Below, one piece after another: positions 34,381 to 36,733 of a stretch of DNA of 36,733 nt. Positions within the stretch are counted from its first letter, which is position 1. Each line of letters opens with the position of its first letter. This DNA comes from a virus: positions 1-36,733 of IMG/VR virus record IMGVR_UViG_3300009177_000073; one strand, given 5' to 3'. A model generated the notes under the pieces. That model was given only the letters and a program-made list of their open reading frames with translations, was not told the DNA's origin and did not search any database. A program made the position numbers and the translations under genes.

Positions 34381-36733
34381 GTGGCAAACTTCGTTCCGGG
34401 TGTTGGTAATTTCAACACTAAACTGATCTTTTGCGGTGAGGCTCCTGGCTCTACAGAGGATAGAGTCGGCGAGCCTTTTGTCGGTTCAAGTGGGGAATTT
34501 TTAGATGGAATGTTGTCAGAGTTGGGACACCCTGAATGGAGGGCTGAATACTATACGACTAATATATATAAATTTAGACCACCAAACAATGATATTAAAC
34601 GCGTAGCGGAAGTATGTAATCCTGCTCAACAAGAAGAATTAGTATGGAAAGAAATCAATGACATCAAGCCTAATGTAGTTTGTGCGTTAGGTGAAACTGC
34701 GTTAAGAAAGTTAACTGGATGCTCTGGAATATTAAAGTATAGAGGGAGCATCCTGCGAAGCAAGTATGGGATTCCAAAAGTTGTAGCAACAATTCATCCA
34801 TCAGCAATTATTAGAGCAGCTAATGCAGATTATGAAGAAGGCGCCCCCGAAGGTGGGGCATTAAACTACATATGGCGTCGTGTAGTTATTCAAGATATCG
34901 CTCGTGCTATAGACGAGTCTGCTTTTGATAGACTTGACTTACCTCAAAAGTTTATTAAGGTTTGTAGCTCATCGAGTGACTTAAATAAGTTTATACGTGA
35001 AGGTGTAGGTAGGGATAGAATTTATCTGGACGTTGAAACTTATAGCTCCACGTTAGTAATGTGTGTCGGATTAAGCTGGGACGGTATTTCCTGTTTAGTT
35101 GTTCCATTAATCCAAGGTATTGGTAGTAAGGAAATAACAACAATACCAACATCAGACCTAGCCTTTATCTGGCAGTTACTCCAACAATTATTTAATAACT
35201 ACGAAATAGCTGGTCAAAACCTCAAGTTCGACATTCCTAAGCTACAATCAATCGGCTTTACCTTCAAACGTCACATCAAGTCAGACCTACTACTGAAAGC
35301 TCATACGATAAATCCTGAGATGCCTAAGAAATCATTAGGCTTCCTTACCTCAATTTATACAAGAATGCCCTTCTATAAGGATGAAGGTAAAGAGTTTGTA
35401 TTTGGTAGGGACAACATCAATGATTACTTTCAATATAATGGTAAAGATGTATGTGCCACAGGTGAAATTGATTTGGCAATGGAGGAAGAATTAATCGAAG
35501 TTGGTGAGCAGTATAATATAGATTTAAAAGGATTCTATTACAATTTCGTAGTTAAGAAGCATTCATTTTACTGCGACTTAGAACGTCTTGGATTAAGGGT
35601 AGATCCACAAGTTAGAGAATACCTAGCAGCTAAATATGAGATGTGGTTAGGCGACATTGATAAAAGACTCCAAGCAATGTTGGGACACCCTATAAATTTC
35701 CGGTCCCCAAAACAGTTATCAGACTTGATATTTGGAGACTTAGGAGTTCCTACTTATAGGATACCTAAAGGTAAAAAGTATTACAAGACTAATGAAGATA
35801 TCATAGCAAAATTGTTGCGAGACACCATTAAAGATAGCTATCGTACAACAATTTTAGAATTGATGCTTGAACGTCGTAGAGTAGATAAGACATTAAATAC
35901 ATATCTTTATAATCTACTTGACTTAGATGGACGGGCTAGAACTTCAGTAAACATCGTTGGAACTGAAAATGGTAGAACTTCAACATCAAACTTAGGTCCA
36001 CCTGATAGACCTTATGATTGTGGTAATGCATTCCAAACATTAACAAAGCATGGTGAAATTGGTGGTGATATTAGACTTCAGTTTATACCAGATGAAGGAA
36101 TGATATTTGTTAATATTGATAAATCACAGGCTGAAGCTCGCGTCGTAGCATTACTAGCAGAAGATTATGATTTATTAAATGCAATAGATAAAATTGATGT
36201 TCATCGTCGTACCGCCCGTTGCGCCTTAATCGACGGCGTTATGAACTTAAGTTATGACTTCGATCCTATTGCTGATAAAATGGGTAAGGATAGTCCTGAA
36301 CGATTCTTAGGTAAAAAGTCAAGACACGCTACTAACTACGACATGGGTTGGCGTGAATTCTTAACTAACTTAATCACTGAGGCTAAGCGTAATAACTTAG
36401 ACTTAACTTTATCCAAATTTAAAGTGGAGCAAATCCTTGATCGTATACACAAAGCTACCCCTAAAACTAGAGAAATCTTTCATCGAGACATTAAGGAACA
36501 GCTTGATACTAAACGTGCGCTTATTAATCCCTTTGGAAGGATCAGAAGATTCTACGGTAGATTTGATAATAGAATCTACAAGGAAGGATACGCCTGTATT
36601 CCCCAAGGGACAGTAATCGACGACTTAACTCGATCATTATTCGCAGTTAAGGAATTAAAGTTTCCAATCTTTAAGCCAAAGAGTATGGGCATTCAAATAG
36701 AGAGCCACGACAATGGCTTATTCCAAATGCCCA
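34381..36733 (+). CDS. Uracil-DNA glycosylase + 3'-5' exonuclease + family A DNA polymerase (partial, 3' end off window)
   Basis: GTG start with TTGGAG upstream; the frame is open to the right edge (785 codons). Residues 1-165: uracil-DNA-glycosylase-like domain of the GEAPG type (GEAPGSTED at 19-27, 'GEPFVG', 'ATIHPS' near 137-142; no obvious Fe-S cysteines). Residues 205-370: exonuclease with DVE (Asp217, Glu219), 'NLKFD' and YxxxD (Tyr352, Asp356). Polymerase: motif A DKSQAEAR at 580-587, motif B GKKSRHATNYDMGW, motif C SHDNG at the very end. SPO1-type polymerases have a similar UDG-like fusion. A Gly/Ala/Pro-rich GC hairpin (34843-34859) lies at the end of the UDG part. Confidence 0.93.
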   Translation, partial: MANFVPGVGNFNTKLIFCGEAPGSTEDRVGEPFVGSSGEFLDGMLSELGHPEWRAEYYTTNIYKFRPPNNDIKRVAEVCNPAQQEELVWKEINDIKPNVVCALGETALRKLTGCSGILKYRGSILRSKYGIPKVVATIHPSAIIRAANADYEEGAPEGGALNYIWRRVVIQDIARAIDESAFDRLDLPQKFIKVCSSSSDLNKFIREGVGRDRIYLDVETYSSTLVMCVGLSWDGISCLVVPLIQGIGSKEITTIPTSDLAFIWQLLQQLFNNYEIAGQNLKFDIPKLQSIGFTFKRHIKSDLLLKAHTINPEMPKKSLGFLTSIYTRMPFYKDEGKEFVFGRDNINDYFQYNGKDVCATGEIDLAMEEELIEVGEQYNIDLKGFYYNFVVKKHSFYCDLERLGLRVDPQVREYLAAKYEMWLGDIDKRLQAMLGHPINFRSPKQLSDLIFGDLGVPTYRIPKGKKYYKTNEDIIAKLLRDTIKDSYRTTILELMLERRRVDKTLNTYLYNLLDLDGRARTSVNIVGTENGRTSTSNLGPPDRPYDCGNAFQTLTKHGEIGGDIRLQFIPDEGMIFVNIDKSQAEARVVALLAEDYDLLNAIDKIDVHRRTARCALIDGVMNLSYDFDPIADKMGKDSPERFLGKKSRHATNYDMGWREFLTNLITEAKRNNLDLTLSKFKVEQILDRIHKATPKTREIFHRDIKEQLDTKRALINPFGRIRRFYGRFDNRIYKEGYACIPQGTVIDDLTRSLFAVKELKFPIFKPKSMGIQIESHDNGLFQMP

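Overview
The window is part of a tailed double-stranded DNA phage (Caudoviricetes). It carries terminase, portal, scaffold-like, capsid and connector genes, a DNA polymerase, a recombination module, two tRNA genes and many tiny overlapping genes. I see no integrase, lysogeny repressor or transposase. The DNA is AT-rich by eye (roughly one third G+C, not computed). The host looks like a Gram-negative bacterium, probably a proteobacterium. The evidence is near-consensus sigma70 promoters, a leader element that matches the rRNA-operon boxA antitermination signal, and several phage proteins with Sec-type signal sequences. The short-tailed (N4/P22-like) flavour of the 761-residue portal and the connector genes is only suggestive.

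Two divergent arms meet at about 18.4-19.0 kb. The left arm (1-18.4 kb, minus strand) is the late arm. Read in transcription order it holds: a probable small terminase; a run of exported fibre-like or cell-surface proteins (five N-terminal signal or membrane sequences within 6 kb); small membrane proteins that are lysis candidates; a two-domain surface protein with an inserted zinc knuckle; the large terminase; portal; scaffold; major capsid; a capsid-accessory protein; connector and tail proteins. The last gene runs off the left edge.

The centre (18.4-20.0 kb) is mainly regulatory. It has an array of TTACA/TGTAA palindromes, an rrn-like boxB-boxA leader with a 78-nt hairpin in front of a 142-residue protein, and then a candidate replication origin: a 70-bp pure A/T core inside an imperfect palindrome, with TACC repeats on the left and GGTA repeats on the right.

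The right arm (20.0-36.7 kb, plus strand) is the early/replication arm. It encodes a SprT-like protease fused to an SNF2 helicase, a Cas4/RecB-like nuclease, a Sak4-like RecA-fold ATPase, a DUF669-like single-strand-binding candidate, an Acb2-like cyclic-nucleotide sponge (anti-CBASS), SLOG-fold proteins, an HNH endonuclease, tRNA-Met(CAT) and tRNA-Leu(TAA). It ends with a uracil-DNA-glycosylase/3'-5' exonuclease/family A polymerase fusion cut by the right edge. Three sigma70 promoters each carry the same 19-bp dyad, TGTCC-N9-GACAG, just upstream of the -35 box. Two more copies face inward on the AT-rich core of the candidate origin, so one DNA-binding protein may link early transcription to replication. 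This operator family plus the mirrored origin is the best candidate for an undescribed system here.
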